Assembly (NCBI RefSeq): GCF_910596095.1
Contig: NC_056533.1
Span: 30,044,662-30,108,661, forward strand
Direction: 5' to 3'
Length of the DNA: 64,000 nucleotides
Origin: Thunnus maccoyii
Lineage: Eukaryota; Chordata; Actinopteri; Scombriformes; Scombridae
Shown: one piece after another, positions 11,122 through 23,717 of the stretch
Layout: every line of letters begins with the position of its first letter
How positions within the stretch are numbered: the stretch's first letter is position 1
Made by a program: the position numbers and the translations under genes
Notes under the pieces: generated by a model
Told to the model about the DNA's origin: nothing
Seen by the model: only the letters and a program-made list of their open reading frames with translations
The model's database searches: none

Positions 11122-11582
11122 ATGCAAAAATGTATTTAAGTATTTAAGTTTATCTTTATCTAATAAGAAGCTTCAACCATCCAAATTTATCAAATCAAGT
11201 GTATTTCTGTCAACGTTAGTCTTTTCAGTACCAAAGTCCCTCTTTTTGTCACTATACTTCCACCACAGCTCAACAAAGCACTATGTGAAGAAACACAAAG
11301 ATTAAATTTTACATAAAAAAAGAAAATAACATTGGAAGATATTCACTTGAACTCGTAGCATCATAGTAGCATTAGATAAACTTTTCAGTAAATTTTTCAA
11401 CAAAACAAGTACAGTGGATTTTGTCCCCCATCACTTACATTGTAAGCGCACTTGGAGGGGATCCTCTAGCAGTCAGTATGAACAGAAGGAATGATCACAG
11501 CATGAAAAACATGTTTCAGTGTTCATCTGGGTACCTGACTGTTGTTTTAAGACAGACTTGAAAAACTGTGAACCTATCCTTT
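11122..11582. mobile_element. Palindromic MITE, left arm missing
   Basis: Homologous to the interior and right arm of the element at 32150-32640. Shared blocks include CACTTACATTGTAAGCGCAC, AGGAATGATCACAGCATG and GTTGTTTTAAGACAGACTTG, ending CCTATCCTTTAA. Homology starts near CATGCAAAAATGTATTT, so the left inverted repeat is lost. Confidence 0.7.
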
Positions 11583-12018
11583 AACTGTGAACCATTACCA
11601 GCTGATAGATTTCAAAATGTTAAAGCAAACAAAATCTCATTTAGCTTAGGCCTACATTTTTGTATATTTGTTAAAAAAGAAATCTGATGACATAATTGAA
11701 ACTCCTTTTTAGGATGTAAATATTTTGCCACAGTACGAATCTAGCGCAGGAGGGCATTTATATTTCTTCATCTTTGCCTGTAAATGGTCACAATTTGTGC
11801 GATGGTTATTTTTCTTTTTTCCGAGTTTCTGGAGGAGCACCTGAACGCCCCCAAAGGCTCCAGCAGCCGTTACAGCGGTCATGTGACCCCGCAGCATACA
11901 GGCCATTCTCGGCTTCTTCTCTTTGGCTCCAATGTCGGAGGTGTTTGCGCCTGGAAGAAATGGACTTTGGCAATGCAAGAATTTGATCATTCAGAGATCC
12001 GATCAGTTGAGTCTGTGA
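11583..12018 (+). promoter_or_regulatory. Presumed morf4l1 promoter and 5' UTR
   Basis: This region lies between the truncated MITE and the morf4l1 ATG. It becomes richer in GC and CpG from about 11830 and contains a CCAAT box at 11929-11933. No TATA box is evident, which fits a housekeeping gene. The transcription start is not determinable by eye. Confidence 0.45.
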
Positions 12019-15000
12019 ATGGCGCCAAAACAGGACCCTAAACCTAAATTTCAAGAAGGTCGGTACAGAAAAATAAGACGGATGAATCCCTGTGAGCGTC
12101 TCGAGGGGGGCGGGTTTGTTGTTGTTGCTGCTGTAGCTGGACAATAGTGGTCTCCAGGGAGGGAGACAGGGCTCCACAGCATTTATTAAAGCCACTTTAT
12201 GTGGGCAATTCAGTTAAAACATACACAAAATTGACTTGTATTACAGAAACCCCCCTTAAATGAAGCTAAATGTACACAGGATACGTTGACGTTAGGCTAA
12301 CGGCTGAGCTAGCTATGTATGAGCTCACTGGCACACAAAAGAGGCGCTGAAACCATCAGCCCTAAACGTATTAGTTCAAAATGACGCTAAAGACCTTTAG
12401 GGCAGTTAAACCAGTTATCATGTCGAAACTGGGATCCAGTATGGTGGTAATTTTGTGTTTTGGGGGGTGTTTTTCCTCTCAGTTCTCACACTGCTTCTCT
12501 CTCCTTCCAGGTGAAAGAGTCCTGTGCTTTCATGGGCCATTGCTCTATGAGGCAAAGGTTTGTTTCAACACTATTTCTGTGTTAATTAGTCTATTATTCG
12601 TAAATAATGCACATTGCCGTCAACACAGGCTTGTGTGTTCTCTTGTTTTGCAGTGTGTAAAGATCAACATAAAGGATAAGCAGATTAAATACTTCATTCA
12701 TTACAGCGGATGGAACAAAAAGTGAGCTGCATGGTTTTTATACCATTTATGTCTGTACTCACCTCAGTTCTCCTCTTGTACTCATTTTCTTTGTGGTCTG
12801 AGTGACATCAGTGAGGACTCTTATATTGTCATTGTGATGGAAGTTTCAAGGTTTTTGATATTTTTCTCTCACAGCTGGGATGAATGGGTTCCTGAAAGCA
12901 GAGTTCTCAAATATGTGGACAGCAACCTTGCGAAACAAAAAGAGCTTCAAAAGGCCAATCAGTAAGTTTCCTCTATTGTGCACAGAGGGCAGAGAGCACT
13001 TTTGTGAGACATCTGTTACTGTGTGGGAAAAAAACCCTGATATTACATGTTTTGTAAGCCAGTTTTTGCCCCAAAAAGCTGTAACATTTACTCAAAATAA
13101 ATGTCAATGAACATTTGATCAACAATTATATAGTCAAATATCCGTAAAACGCTTTTCAATAGTGTATTGTTTTTTCCTTTTTTCTTCCACAGGGACCATT
13201 ATGTTGAGGGAAAGATGAGGGGTTTAGCACCAAGCAAAAAGATTGCTGCTGTGCAGCAGAAAAATGTTGATCTGTAAGTATCTACCTTGATTTCTCACCT
13301 CTAATAATCTGACATATTTTATCTGATCCAGTAAGTTGACTGTATGTTGAGTGAAGTAATGTAACACAGCTGTTATATCATACTGTCACTTATAATGCTG
13401 CTTTTGTCTTTGGATTCTAGGAAAGTGAAAAAGGCAAAACAGAAGAGTAAGTGAAATGTTTCCTACATGAACATCATTAACAGCTTTAAGTCAAGTAAAT
13501 TCTATGTATTTGTCCAAAATCATTAAACCCAAAGTTGCCTTAAAATGCAGTTTAAGGTGTTTCCACAATCAAAATGGCACCATAACATCTAAAATATTAA
13601 AACTAAATGTATGTTTGTGATTTTAACTATTTCCAAAATATCTAAGAACTTCTTTCCAACATATTTTATACACAGCAGATGGACATGTAACACTATATAC
13701 AACCCTCTTTGTACTCACGTGAGGATATTTCAGCAATACAATCAAAATTTAATCAAGTATATTATATTGAGATAATTTTCAGATTAACTACTTTTCATAT
13801 TTAGCCTTTTATCTAACATGTTCTCCACTGCGTAGAGTAATTATGAGGCACTCTGAATATATTATATCATCTTAATCTGTTCTAATAATTTTGGCAGCTA
13901 AAAATACAGACCACATAACAATTTTTCGTTTACCTGCTCATTCATTAGGCCTAAAAGCACTGTTCCATATGGGGAACGTCTCATGGATCTGTTCAGTACA
14001 AGAAGGTGCTTTTTATAATAAAACCACTTATCTTATATCTACTTAATGTGTAAAGCTGTAATGGGTGTCTTTTTTAGACCCAGGGCCGGGTGAAGGTACT
14101 AGCAGTGGAGAAACGCCCCAGGGACCACGGAAGAAGAGGGCGCGGGTTGATCCCACTGTGGAGAGTGTATGTATCATCAGTTATCGGTAACTCTGTGGAC
14201 CCACATGAAAACATATTTACTTGATCATATAGCTTAAACAATCATAGCAAGGCATTTATCATGTGTTCAGTTTGGAAAAAGACGTACAACTTTGATCACC
14301 TTGTTTTAAGGAGATATTTTGGCCACTGAGCTTCTAGACAGTTATGAACTGAAACCACAGCACATACAGTCCAGACTGATGTACCTCCCTGAGGAGTGGG
14401 CAGAGAGGGAACAACAATGAGATTCAAGGGTAAACATGCCCTTAAGGTTTTGAAAAATGTCCCTGTTCTTTCTCATTTCAAGTTGTTTGAGGAGGAGGTT
14501 TATTCATTCATGAATGTAACTGCTGTCACAGTAAGTGATTGCTGGGACCCTTTGACCACAGTGTTCTTTCTAGTGTTCCCACAGCATGCTCTACAATAGA
14601 TAGAAAGGAAGAAACAACACAAAAATAGAAATAATTACGACCTGCACACAAACCACAGTGTCAACAAAAGGTAACAGTACGTACGTCATTAAAAACCTGA
14701 ACGTTTGAAAGTGAAGGCTTGCAGCAGTATTGTTCTCTTTTGTAAGTCCTGTTGCCGGTGTTCAGCAGTGTGGAATGCTGGAAGATTACTGTTTAGAAAG
14801 AAACACGCTTTATTTAGACAAATTTAGATTGCATTCACCAATATGCATTGCAACTGTATTATTTCATAGTTCAAGATATAATTCAGTTATATCAAGAAAA
14901 TGTAAATATGATTAAAAAAAAGCAGATTTGCATTTAAATTATTGCAACTGCAGCTGGAATTTTTAAAATTGTACATAAAGTGAATTATACTGAACTCTGT

Positions 15001-18000
15001 ACTATTCTTTGTGCTTTCCTCTGATTTTAATTTGAGCCTTTCTTGTCATACACTAACTGGAATAATTAACAAAAAGAAATTATATATATTTGTGTGTGTG
15101 TGTGTGTGTGTGTGTGTCCAGGAGGAGATGTTCACCAACCGTGTGGAGGTGAAGGTGAAGATCCCTGAAGAGCTGAAACCCTGGCTGGTGGACGACTGGG
15201 ACCTCATCACCCGACAGAAACAGGTGAATACACACAATCTCACACACACACACACACAAACACACACACAGACTATAACAAGTTCATGTGTTTGCTGTCT
15301 GTTTACTTCAGCTCTGGTGAGATGTGGAGGATATAAAGTTAACTTTACTCTATTTTAAAAATTCATATGTACATCTTGCTTTTAAAAGTTACCAGTGATA
15401 AACTGAAGGATGGAAATACCTGTAACTAACTGTAACAATTATCTTTAGACTTAATTAATCTGAAATGAACCCGGGAGTGAACCAATATTAACTCTCATCA
15501 TTTTTGACAGGAAATTAATCTACTCAAATCTCTTTGTCTCATATTTTGTCTCATTTAAAAAAAAAAAAAAGAAATTAGATCTGTTCTGCTCCTGATAGTC
15601 TACCCACGGCACAGTTTACTTTAAAATGATACCAATTGTGATAATATAACTCTGTGACAGGTCGAGATGACATTGAACACAAAAAAATCACATAACTGAC
15701 AGCATCAGAAACAGGTGCTGCCATGAAAAATCCCCTGCGATAGGTGGTAGAGTGGCAAGTCGTACATCAAATGTCAGAACAATACTTAGACATATGCGGT
15801 ATACAATTTAGCATTGACAGTAAATATCACAATTAATTAGAAAATTATGTACTTGTAGATGATTATTAATCTTTTATCGAGAGTCTCTTGATCTTTTCTT
15901 TCATTTGCTGATTTTACAGTCTGACAGAGAGAGACAGAAACCAGATCTGTTCAGAGATTATTGGAGTTAAACACAAAGATCTGAGTTCTTTTTGTGACCA
16001 ATAAATCATGAGCATATTGAACCTACCGGAGTACATTTAGCTGGTGAATTGTCGTTGCTGCTCTCAGGACGTTGTTGTCTGCTGTCCGACTTATCAGTTT
16101 CTCTTAGGGGTGTTTTGTTAAATGCTTTTTATGCTTGTACGGCCTCATTACACTTTGTGTATCTTTCTAGGTTGTTGTTTAGGTATTTATAGCTATTTAT
16201 TAACAATTCCACACATGCTTTTCTAAGCTTACAGCCTTTCATTGTTTTAGCTTTGTGATTAACATTATTTTTTCTTTCTTTCCCATCAACTGTGTGTGTA
16301 TCTGTTGATCTTGGCGAGTAGCTGGGATAAAAAAAAAAAAGTTGATTACACTTGTTTGTGAATGAGTCGGTGACTAAATGAAAGTGTCGAATAACGAGGA
16401 GAATTTTCTGTTGCTTACAGTTATTTCATCTGCCTGCTAAGAAGAATGTAGAGACCGTCTTGGAGGACTATGCAAACTATAAGAAATCAAAAGGAAACTC
16501 GGACAACAAGTAAGAATAAACACCCTCTAACTTCTTTCAAACTATGTAAAAGCAGAGAAATGTGGGTACACTATGAAAATTAGTTCAGCATCACATTGTG
16601 TGACCATCTCATAATGTTTGCTATTATGTTCATGCATCCTTCTCCATTAGTGTCCTGAGCTTCCCTTGATGGAAAGCATTATAAGCAGTTTGTGTACAAT
16701 CTTGTGTAATTTACCCTGCATGACAGTGATGCACATTATCAAAGTATTTAGATTATCTTTTTTTTCCATGTTTTAGCCCATTTACAGAAAATCATTTATG
16801 CTTTTCCTGCCACTTTTGTGTAGATGTGTTTTTCCTCTCTTCCTGTAATACTAAGAGATTCTATTCATTTCAGAAGATTATGAAAATCAATTTGCTGAGA
16901 CTTGATTCTTGCTTGAGATGGAACAGCGTGCAATGAAAATCACACCCAGTTGAATATGTTTGTGAGACTGGTGCATTCATGTGCTCTCTGAAAAATCAGA
17001 TAAATAATGTCTTTCTTTAAAGTTAGCAGGACTCATTTTTATTAAGTTTTTAAGGAATTAATAATAAAAGTAATGAAATTCACATTATTATTATTTTGTA
17101 ACATCCTTGAGTTTTTATTGTATTCCTTCTGGGTCTGATTTAACAACATAGTTTGTGAATTTATTCCTGTACATCTGCAGAGTCTCAAGTCTCTGCTAAG
17201 TAAGATTTCTAAATGTCTTACTCAGCAGTTAAACACACCAGACAGGCAGACTTTCAAATGTTTAAATTGCATCACAGCACAGTGAAAACATAACTCTGAT
17301 ACAGATAAACCTAGGCATGATGTTAGCTTGGATGGATCACCAATCTTTTGTTTCAAATCTATATAATTTATTAATTTCTTTTCTTTAAAGTTTCTGTCTC
17401 TGCAGACTTCACGGAAGCTCTCTCTAGAGTAATACATGACTTTTCTCCCTCCGTCCGCTCAGGGAATATGCAGTAAACGAAGTGGTGGCGGGGATTCGGG
17501 AGTACTTCAACGTCATGCTGGGTACTCAGCTGCTTTACAAGTTTGAGAGGCCGCAGTACGCTGAGATCTTGGCTGAACACCCAGATATGCCGATGTCCCA
17601 GGTGTACGGAGCACCGCACTTGCTGCGCCTATTTGGTAGGGACCCTGGACACACAATGAAACACACACACACACACACCCACACACACACATAGACAAAA
17701 AGTTTGGACGCACTTACCATTCACCTGAATGAGAAAGTGCATCCAAACCTTTCACTGATACTGTATATACAATAGACAGCCACAGAGACAGGCGGCCGCT
17801 ACAACATCACCTTGAATTGCGTTACTGAATCGATTGTTTTGTAAAGTTCCTGTTTGTACCATAATTTGTTGGAGTGAATTACATGCTGCAGTTTTATAAG
17901 TTGTTGTCTGTGTCTGTTTGAAAGACTAGAAAATGTGAAATGTTCTTTACAGAAGCTTGAACACTATAGAGGCTACGTTTAGGCAAGTTTCCAAACCTCC

Positions 18001-21000
18001 ATTGAAATAGTCAGCTCACTTTCAAGGTTGTTGTTTGGCATTTCTAAGTTGAACAAGTATGTAGCAGACTGAAGCTCAGCAACTTGAATATATCAAGTTC
18101 ACATTTTTCATACAGTCTAAACAGCAAATGAATCCTAAGTTATCTTACCAATATTGTTGACAGTATTGTTGTTTTTGGTTGGTATCAGAGATTACACACT
18201 TACATTTTTAAAAAATGATGCTTTTAGCACTATTATTTAATATATAACAACACCATATTAGCAATAAGAAGCATTTTATGTGCACAGCAATTTTCTCTTC
18301 TCCATTAGAAATAAGATAAATATAAACCTTCATTAATAACCGGGTCAGCTAGCAGTGTGTCATTTACTTTGACCCCTTTTACTGATATTAACATCCTCTT
18401 TTAATTGATAATTGCAATCATTTTGGTTTTACTGAAGTGAGATTTAACATATCGCACTTTAGAGTCTACTGAGACGTCTCAGCAGGGTGTTTAAGATGAC
18501 TAATCTCATTTAATTACTGATCTTAATGAACACCTCTTACTTCACAAATCAACAGTCAAGCATAATATAACATAACAGTCAATCCAAAATTATGGAAAAC
18601 TGTCCCGTGAGCTTGTTATGTTTTCATCATAGCAATAATTTTTTTACCATGTGCAGCTTGATGCATATTGAAAACAGATTTGATTATGACACCGTGGATT
18701 TAATAATTGATCTGTTATAAACAATTAAGAAACTTGAACAGTTAGGAAACACTCAAAAGGTAATGAGGAAGACGTTATCCTCGCATTAAATGTTTAACAT
18801 TTTCCTTTTATACCTCATTAGATTTAACATTTCAAATTACAATCACACTGTATTATAATGACTCTTCTTTATATCTTATGTGTAGGAAGTGACAAATTTT
18901 GGGGTTGGACATGTCAAATGACACGACTATTACAATATATACTGTAAAAATACAAAGTTGTAGTTGCTGTACTATTTTTTACAGCGGTAGGTATCCCTTT
19001 GATATCTCTGCTTGTAATAGATGTTTGTAGGCAGTGTTGCAAATCAATGACCAGTACTCCTTTATTGTAATATTTACATGATTTGTGCATCGATGTGACA
19101 GAGTACCTTTGTTTAATTAATTTAATTTCGTGGATTAGCCAAAAACAGACATTCTTATCTGGTTATTACTCAGCCTAAGTACTCACCAAAAGCTTTAATT
19201 GTAATATTTTCATCTTATGTCAGTAGTTGTTCATTCTTTTGTAAAGCAAAAGCTTTTTCCTTAAAACCAAAGATTTATAAACAGTATTATCAGGCTGCCT
19301 CGGTCGTTTCAAATTCTAATGTCTAAATTCTAACTTTAATTATTAAGACAGCAGATTCACACAGAAGAAGGGCTGCAACTATTTTCATTATCAATTAATT
19401 AGACTATCATTTTCTCGATTAATCATTCGGTCAACCAAAATTCCAGAAAAGAGTCAAAATCGTCTGACACATTTTCCTAAAGCCCATGGTGATGTCATCA
19501 TTTTTATTGCTTGTTTCATTCAACCAACAGTCCAAAATTCAAATATATTTACTATCACAGAAAACCTCACAAATGACAAGTTGCACTGGGGGAATGTTTT
19601 GCCTTTTTGCTATAAAAATGGCTTAAATGAATGTTAAATGGGCTGCATTTATGTAGCACTTTTCTAGTCTACCAACCACTCAAAGCACTTTACAACACAT
19701 GCCAACGTTCACCAGTTCACACACACATTCATACACTGATGGCAGAGGCTGCCAGTGCCACGCAAGGTGCCAAACTGCTCATCAGGAGCGATGTAGTGCT
19801 TGTACAGTTTCTCTAATGCTTACTCACCCATTGACACACACACTCACACACTGATGGCACAGCTATCGGGAGCAATTTGGGGTGCAGTATCTTGCCCAAG
19901 GACACTTCAAACATGTGGACTGGAGGAGCCGTGGATTGAACCACCAACCTTCTGATGAGTGGACGATCCACTCTACCTCCTGAGCCACACCCACCCAAAT
20001 GATTAATCAATCTACATAGAAGTATGCTATGTATGTATTTACTAAATGTATGCCCCCAAATAACTGATCTCATGAACTTTTCTTTATGTAAAAAATGTGT
20101 GTATGGCATCTAAAAAAATGATCTTAGATATCTTGTGTTGTCCTTCTGCATTATTCCTCACATATGTTGTCCCCCCCCCCTCCCGACAGTTCGTATTGGA
20201 GCCATGCTGGCCTACACTCCACTGGATGAGAAGAGTCTGGCTTTGCTGCTCAGTTACCTCCAAGATTTCCTCAAGTAAGGTTTGACTCCCATCACACCAC
20301 CAGAGACTCCATGTCATGTTTGGCTGATTCTCAAATGTCATGTTACATCCACATTCATATTAGTGCAGTCAGGCTTGTTGCAAATCCCCAAAACATAAGC
20401 CATGAAATCGATTTTCTGCTGTGGAAAATATTGTTGCCGAGAGTGACTGTACGCTCAACAACATTTTGTGACAGATAGATCAAACATTTGGGTACTTTCA
20501 CATATGATTTATGTGTGATGTTTGATTCTTTTTGATAAATTATGTAAAATAAAAACAAAGACAGTCTCTGTGCCTATTCAAACAGCATTGCATGTTTCTC
20601 AAGTAGTTGAATGCTGACATAACATGACATTTAGGAATTGTTCAATATACAATATGTATATGACAATACATGACATGGTTTATACAGTATTAGAAACAAT
20701 GAAAAATGAAATGCTTAGAGTTGGAACAATTAGTTGATTAATAAATAAGTTGATTGACAGAGAAATCAATTATTTACAATAATCAAATAATCATTTTGGT
20801 CATTTTTTTTAAGAAAAATGCAGATTTATTAGCTTGTTGCAGCTTCTCAGATGTGAGGATATGAAGACTCTTTTCAGTGTCATACATGATAGTAAACTAA
20901 ATATCTTTTGGATTTTGGTCTGTTGGTCGGACAAAACAAGACATTTGAAGACGTTACCGTGGTCTCAGAGAAGTTATATCAGGCATTTTTTTAGTATTTT

Positions 21001-22382
21001 CTTACATTTTATAGACAAAACAATCTATAATGAGAATAATCATTAGTTGCAGCCCTTAGAAATGATATAAGGGCAAGAGAGCAAAACTCTATTGGAGAAA
21101 AAAGCACCTGGATTGCCACGGTCCCCTTTCGTTCAATAATTACCCTGTCTTGTATGCCAGCTCTTTGTGACCATTATCAGCCGTACAGTTAATGAACAAG
21201 AGACACATCAGCTGTAGAAAAGCAGGAATAACAAACCTTTGTAGAGATCCATGTTAATAAATGTGAGGGAAGGCTGCGGCTTGTTATACCAGACATATTT
21301 AACATTAATGATCAGAATGTCTCCACACACGCTGCTAATTAAATACATTGAGAAACATAATCTGTAACTGCAGCTTTCCTTTTCTATACATTGTTCTGTT
21401 GAGTCAGACAAAACAAGCAAACAGTCTGAGATTTTCTGAATCTGCTGTCCACTTGTGATCAGATCAGACACATTGTAATGCCAGGTGTGAACAGGGCCAA
21501 AGACAAAGAGTGGACAATATCCTTAAGTGTCCGCATGCTGATAACAACCCCATCTAATTTATGTTAGTATGAAACAAATGCTGGAAATGTATCTAAGCTA
21601 CTATTAAATCCACCTTCTGGACATGAACTGTCAAAAGTTTTCTCATATTGAGAAACTGAGCAAAAGTTTTATCTGTTGATGCAGGAGTAGATAGCTCAAG
21701 TAATACAATTGTCATGAAAATACAGTATGTCAGCCGTTTTCTGGTTGTAAGATTGTTAGGCGGCAGCCATCGTGGGACTAAAAATTTTTCGGTGGCTGTA
21801 AGACCTTCCAGCCACAACTTGCATCATTGAATATTAGCAAAGTCAGTTTGTGTGGTATCAACTTTCTACAAGTTTGTTATTCCATATAAAATAAAATAAA
21901 AAACATGTAATTATATGTTTAAAGCAGAATTTATCTGTTTTCTAACGGTCTGGTGGCTTGCTTTGCCTGGTGGATTGCTTTGTGCCTTTAGCAAACAAAT
22001 CCTGAATTTCCTGCTAAGCATTCCCTTATCTTGTCATATTTAACGTTCATCCAGACAAACCTTAGGCTGTGTGATAACTTTCCATTCTTATGAGTACAAA
22101 TCACCTCCGGAGCCAGAAAGCTTTCACTATCTTATCTTGATCTGAAAATTACTTTTTACATTTTGTACATTTGTTGGTAATTGTATAGCAAGCTGGACAT
22201 GAGTATTGTTGAGAGACAAATTGTCCATCATGTTGTGAAAGTTGCAACAACCATTCCTCCCAATCCACAATGACAATCAATCCAACATTTTCCTCAGGTA
22301 CCTGGTAAAGAATTCATCCACCCTTTTCAGTGCCACTGACTACGAGGTCGCCCCCCCAGAGTACCACCGCAAGGCTGTGTGA
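12019..22382 (+). CDS. morf4l1: MORF4L1/MRG15 chromodomain protein, complete, 12 coding exons
   Basis: Nuclear H3K36-methyl reader, a subunit of NuA4/TIP60 acetyltransferase and Sin3-HDAC complexes. Coding exons: 12019-12058, 12511-12557, 12654-12721, 12875-12961, 13193-13273, 13421-13446, 14078-14166, 15122-15223, 16421-16509, 17463-17635, 20190-20274, 22298-22382. All junctions are GT-AG and all phases close. The sum is 972 nt, that is 323 aa plus stop, equal to the common human isoform. The N-terminal chromodomain keeps the aromatic cage (Y26, Y46, W49, W53). A basic KKRAR nuclear signal sits at 135-139. The MRG domain runs from about 147 to the end, and the protein closes [10 protein letters not shown]. 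The start codon has T at -3 but G at +4, and [13 protein letters not shown] matches the family start. Exon 8's acceptor overlaps a TG microsatellite; exon 11's uses a C10 run. Only the reading of non-coding exons is uncertain. Confidence 0.96.
13447..14077 (+). other. morf4l1 intron 6
   Basis: AT-rich intron with GT and AG borders. No nested gene or repeat was recognised. Confidence 0.6.
14167..15121 (+). other. morf4l1 intron 7
   Basis: Ends in (TG)13 immediately before the exon 8 acceptor. The open frame at 14396-14599 has no recognisable domain and is treated as chance. Confidence 0.6.
15091..15117 (+). repeat. (TG)13 at the exon 8 acceptor of morf4l1
   Basis: Runs to within four bases of the splice-site G at 15121, so it occupies the polypyrimidine-tract position. 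UG repeats in RNA are known binding sites for TDP-43 and CELF proteins. Confidence 0.95.
15229..15271 (+). repeat. (CA)n just after the exon 8 donor of morf4l1
   Basis: Imperfect CA tract with short TCT and AAA interruptions, starting about six bases after the donor GT. In the pre-mRNA it is complementary to the UG tract on the other side of exon 8. Confidence 0.9.
15272..16420 (+). other. morf4l1 intron 8, remainder
   Basis: AT-rich, with short A runs near 15559 and 16330. No nested gene was seen. Confidence 0.6.
16510..17462 (+). other. morf4l1 intron 9
   Basis: AT-rich. No gene or clear repeat was recognised. Confidence 0.6.
17660..17765. mobile_element. (CA)n tract followed by a short Tc1-type palindromic MITE
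   Basis: The CA repeat at 17660-17690 adjoins an inverted repeat at about 17697-17765. The left arm AAGTTTGGACGCACTT pairs with the right arm AAGTGCATCCAAACCTT, followed by CACTGATACTGTATA. It is the same family as the half copy at 4310-4362 and lies in morf4l1 intron 10. Confidence 0.7.
17766..19368 (+). other. morf4l1 intron 10, first part
   Basis: AT-rich, with no gene or repeat boundary that I can support. Confidence 0.5.
19369..19580 (+). mobile_element. GGGCTGCAACTA MITE, copy 1 (3' truncated)
   Basis: Begins AGGGCTGCAACTATTTTC, then an ATTAATTAGACTATC-type block and TTCTCGATTAATCATTCGG. It shares order with the full copies at 38611 and 46001 but loses the right inverted repeat. Confidence 0.7.
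19636..19996 (-). mobile_element. tRNA-derived SINE
   Basis: Read on the - strand, the element opens with a tRNA-like head. The A box TGGCTCAGGAGGTAGAG corresponds to 19971-19987, and the B box GGTTCAATCC to 19933-19942, a normal polymerase III spacing. The body includes AAGTGTCCTTGGGCAAGATA and CCAAATTGCTCCCGATAG. I recognise this as a common fish SINE; its formal family name is not assigned. It lies antisense within morf4l1 intron 10. Confidence 0.8.
20717..21058 (-). mobile_element. GGGCTGCAACTA MITE, copy 2 (inverted)
   Basis: The right end ATTAGTTGCAGCCCTTA is the reverse complement of the family start; the left end AGAGTTGGAACAATTAG is the decayed other terminus. The interior keeps ATTTTATAGACAAAACAATC and GTTGGTCGGACAAAACAAG. 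It lies in morf4l1 intron 11. Confidence 0.7.
21059..22297 (+). other. morf4l1 intron 11, remainder
   Basis: AT-rich, with no gene recognised. It ends in a normal pyrimidine-rich acceptor before exon 12. Confidence 0.5.
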
Positions 22383-23148
22383 GAAGTCTCGACACACACA
22401 GAGCGCTCTTATTGAGGCACGTCCTTCCCTCTCCCAGACCACCTGTAAAATAACCATTACTACCCTTCTGAGTGCAGACATGGATGAGATTTTTCACTTG
22501 AACTGATATGCTTCCTCTACAAAAGGTCTCAGGAGCTTGTCACAGTTAAGAAATAATTATTAAAAAAAAAAAAAAGTGCGGTAACCATTTTTTAGCTAAA
22601 TCTTTCTCCTCCTTTCTCTCCCTTTTTTCCTTTTTCTCTCACTCCTCTGAAAAAGACACAAGAAAAATGTGTTTCTCTGTTTCCACAAGCAGCCCTTTGG
22701 TGTTTTGTGTGCATTCCATCTGATAGATATTTGTTACTGTTGCATGTTTGTATTCATTAGTGTGTCTTCTGCCAATGAGGTGCAATTTAATGCTGAAAAA
22801 CACATGGTGAGCACTCAGCAGTTAATGTTTTTGTATCTGTATCTGGTGTATTTGTATCAATTTGTAAGAAAAAATGTTTCTACACAATCTCTACGTCGTT
22901 TGCTGTTTTTTTTTTTTTGGTAAATTATTCAGTGTGCCTGCTGTTCTTTCAAGATGCCTTTTGCAAAGTGTCACTCAGTGATGAAATAAGCTGGAAAATG
23001 GAAGAAAACCTCACATGGCATGAAGGCACAACTCCCTACTGTACTTGAGCACATCAGATACTGAAGATTTACATTGTAGATGAATGTTTCATATTCATAT
23101 GACAAGACAGTGAGCAAAAACATTTCATCTTTCATGCACATGAATAAA
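22383..23148 (+). other. Probable morf4l1 3' UTR
   Basis: Follows the TGA. It contains an A-rich run (22560-22574), pyrimidine-rich tracts and an AATAAA at 23143-23148 that would give a 3' UTR of about 0.77 kb. The end is inferred only from this hexamer. Confidence 0.5.
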
Positions 23149-23388
23149 AAATGTGCAAGTGCCACGTGAAGGAGCAGAAATCGACCGAAAGACAATTCTC
23201 AATGATAATGGTGCGAATACCATCAAAACTACCCATATGACAATGAGTCACAGATTTAACAACATGTGACACATTACAAAATACATATCCCAAGTTCAAT
23301 GTGAATAAATTATTTAAAAAACAAATGTAATCACAAGAGAAATCCTGAAACACAATAAAAAGCTAGAAACACTTTAAAACGACAGTTC

Positions 23389-23516
23389 AATACTTATAAT
23401 TACAGCCATTATGTAATCCAATTTCTAGCATACCAGCATATACATAGATGGTAATACTTATAATTACAGCCATTTTATAATCCAATTTCTAGCATACTAG
23501 CATATACATAGATGGT
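23389..23516. repeat. Two-copy tandem duplication, period 63 bp
   Basis: The unit starting AATACTTATAATTACAGCC and ending TACATAGATGGT is repeated immediately with only a few substitutions (ATGTAATCC versus TTATAATCC; TACCAG versus TACTAG). Confidence 0.9.
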
Positions 23517-23717
23517 TTAAATTTACATAAAAATACCAGCGTGTTGTAATTATAAGTCATTCAAGCAGAAGGTTTGTGTAGAGGGAAAAATATGCTTAAT
23601 ATCTGTCTGCAAATAGACATTTATTCATATATTTTGGAATTATAGTTAAAGATATTTAATATAGATTAAATCCAACATCAACCGACATAACGCAGGTTTT
23701 AAGGTGAGTCCTGCTTC

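Noticed and set aside
19931..19996. Possible tRNA gene on the - strand
   Set aside because: A and B boxes are present but the sequence continues into a SINE body and does not close a tRNA fold, so it is called a SINE head.
23389..23516. Possible CRISPR-like repeat
   Set aside because: Only two adjacent units with no spacers, in a vertebrate setting; a simple tandem duplication.
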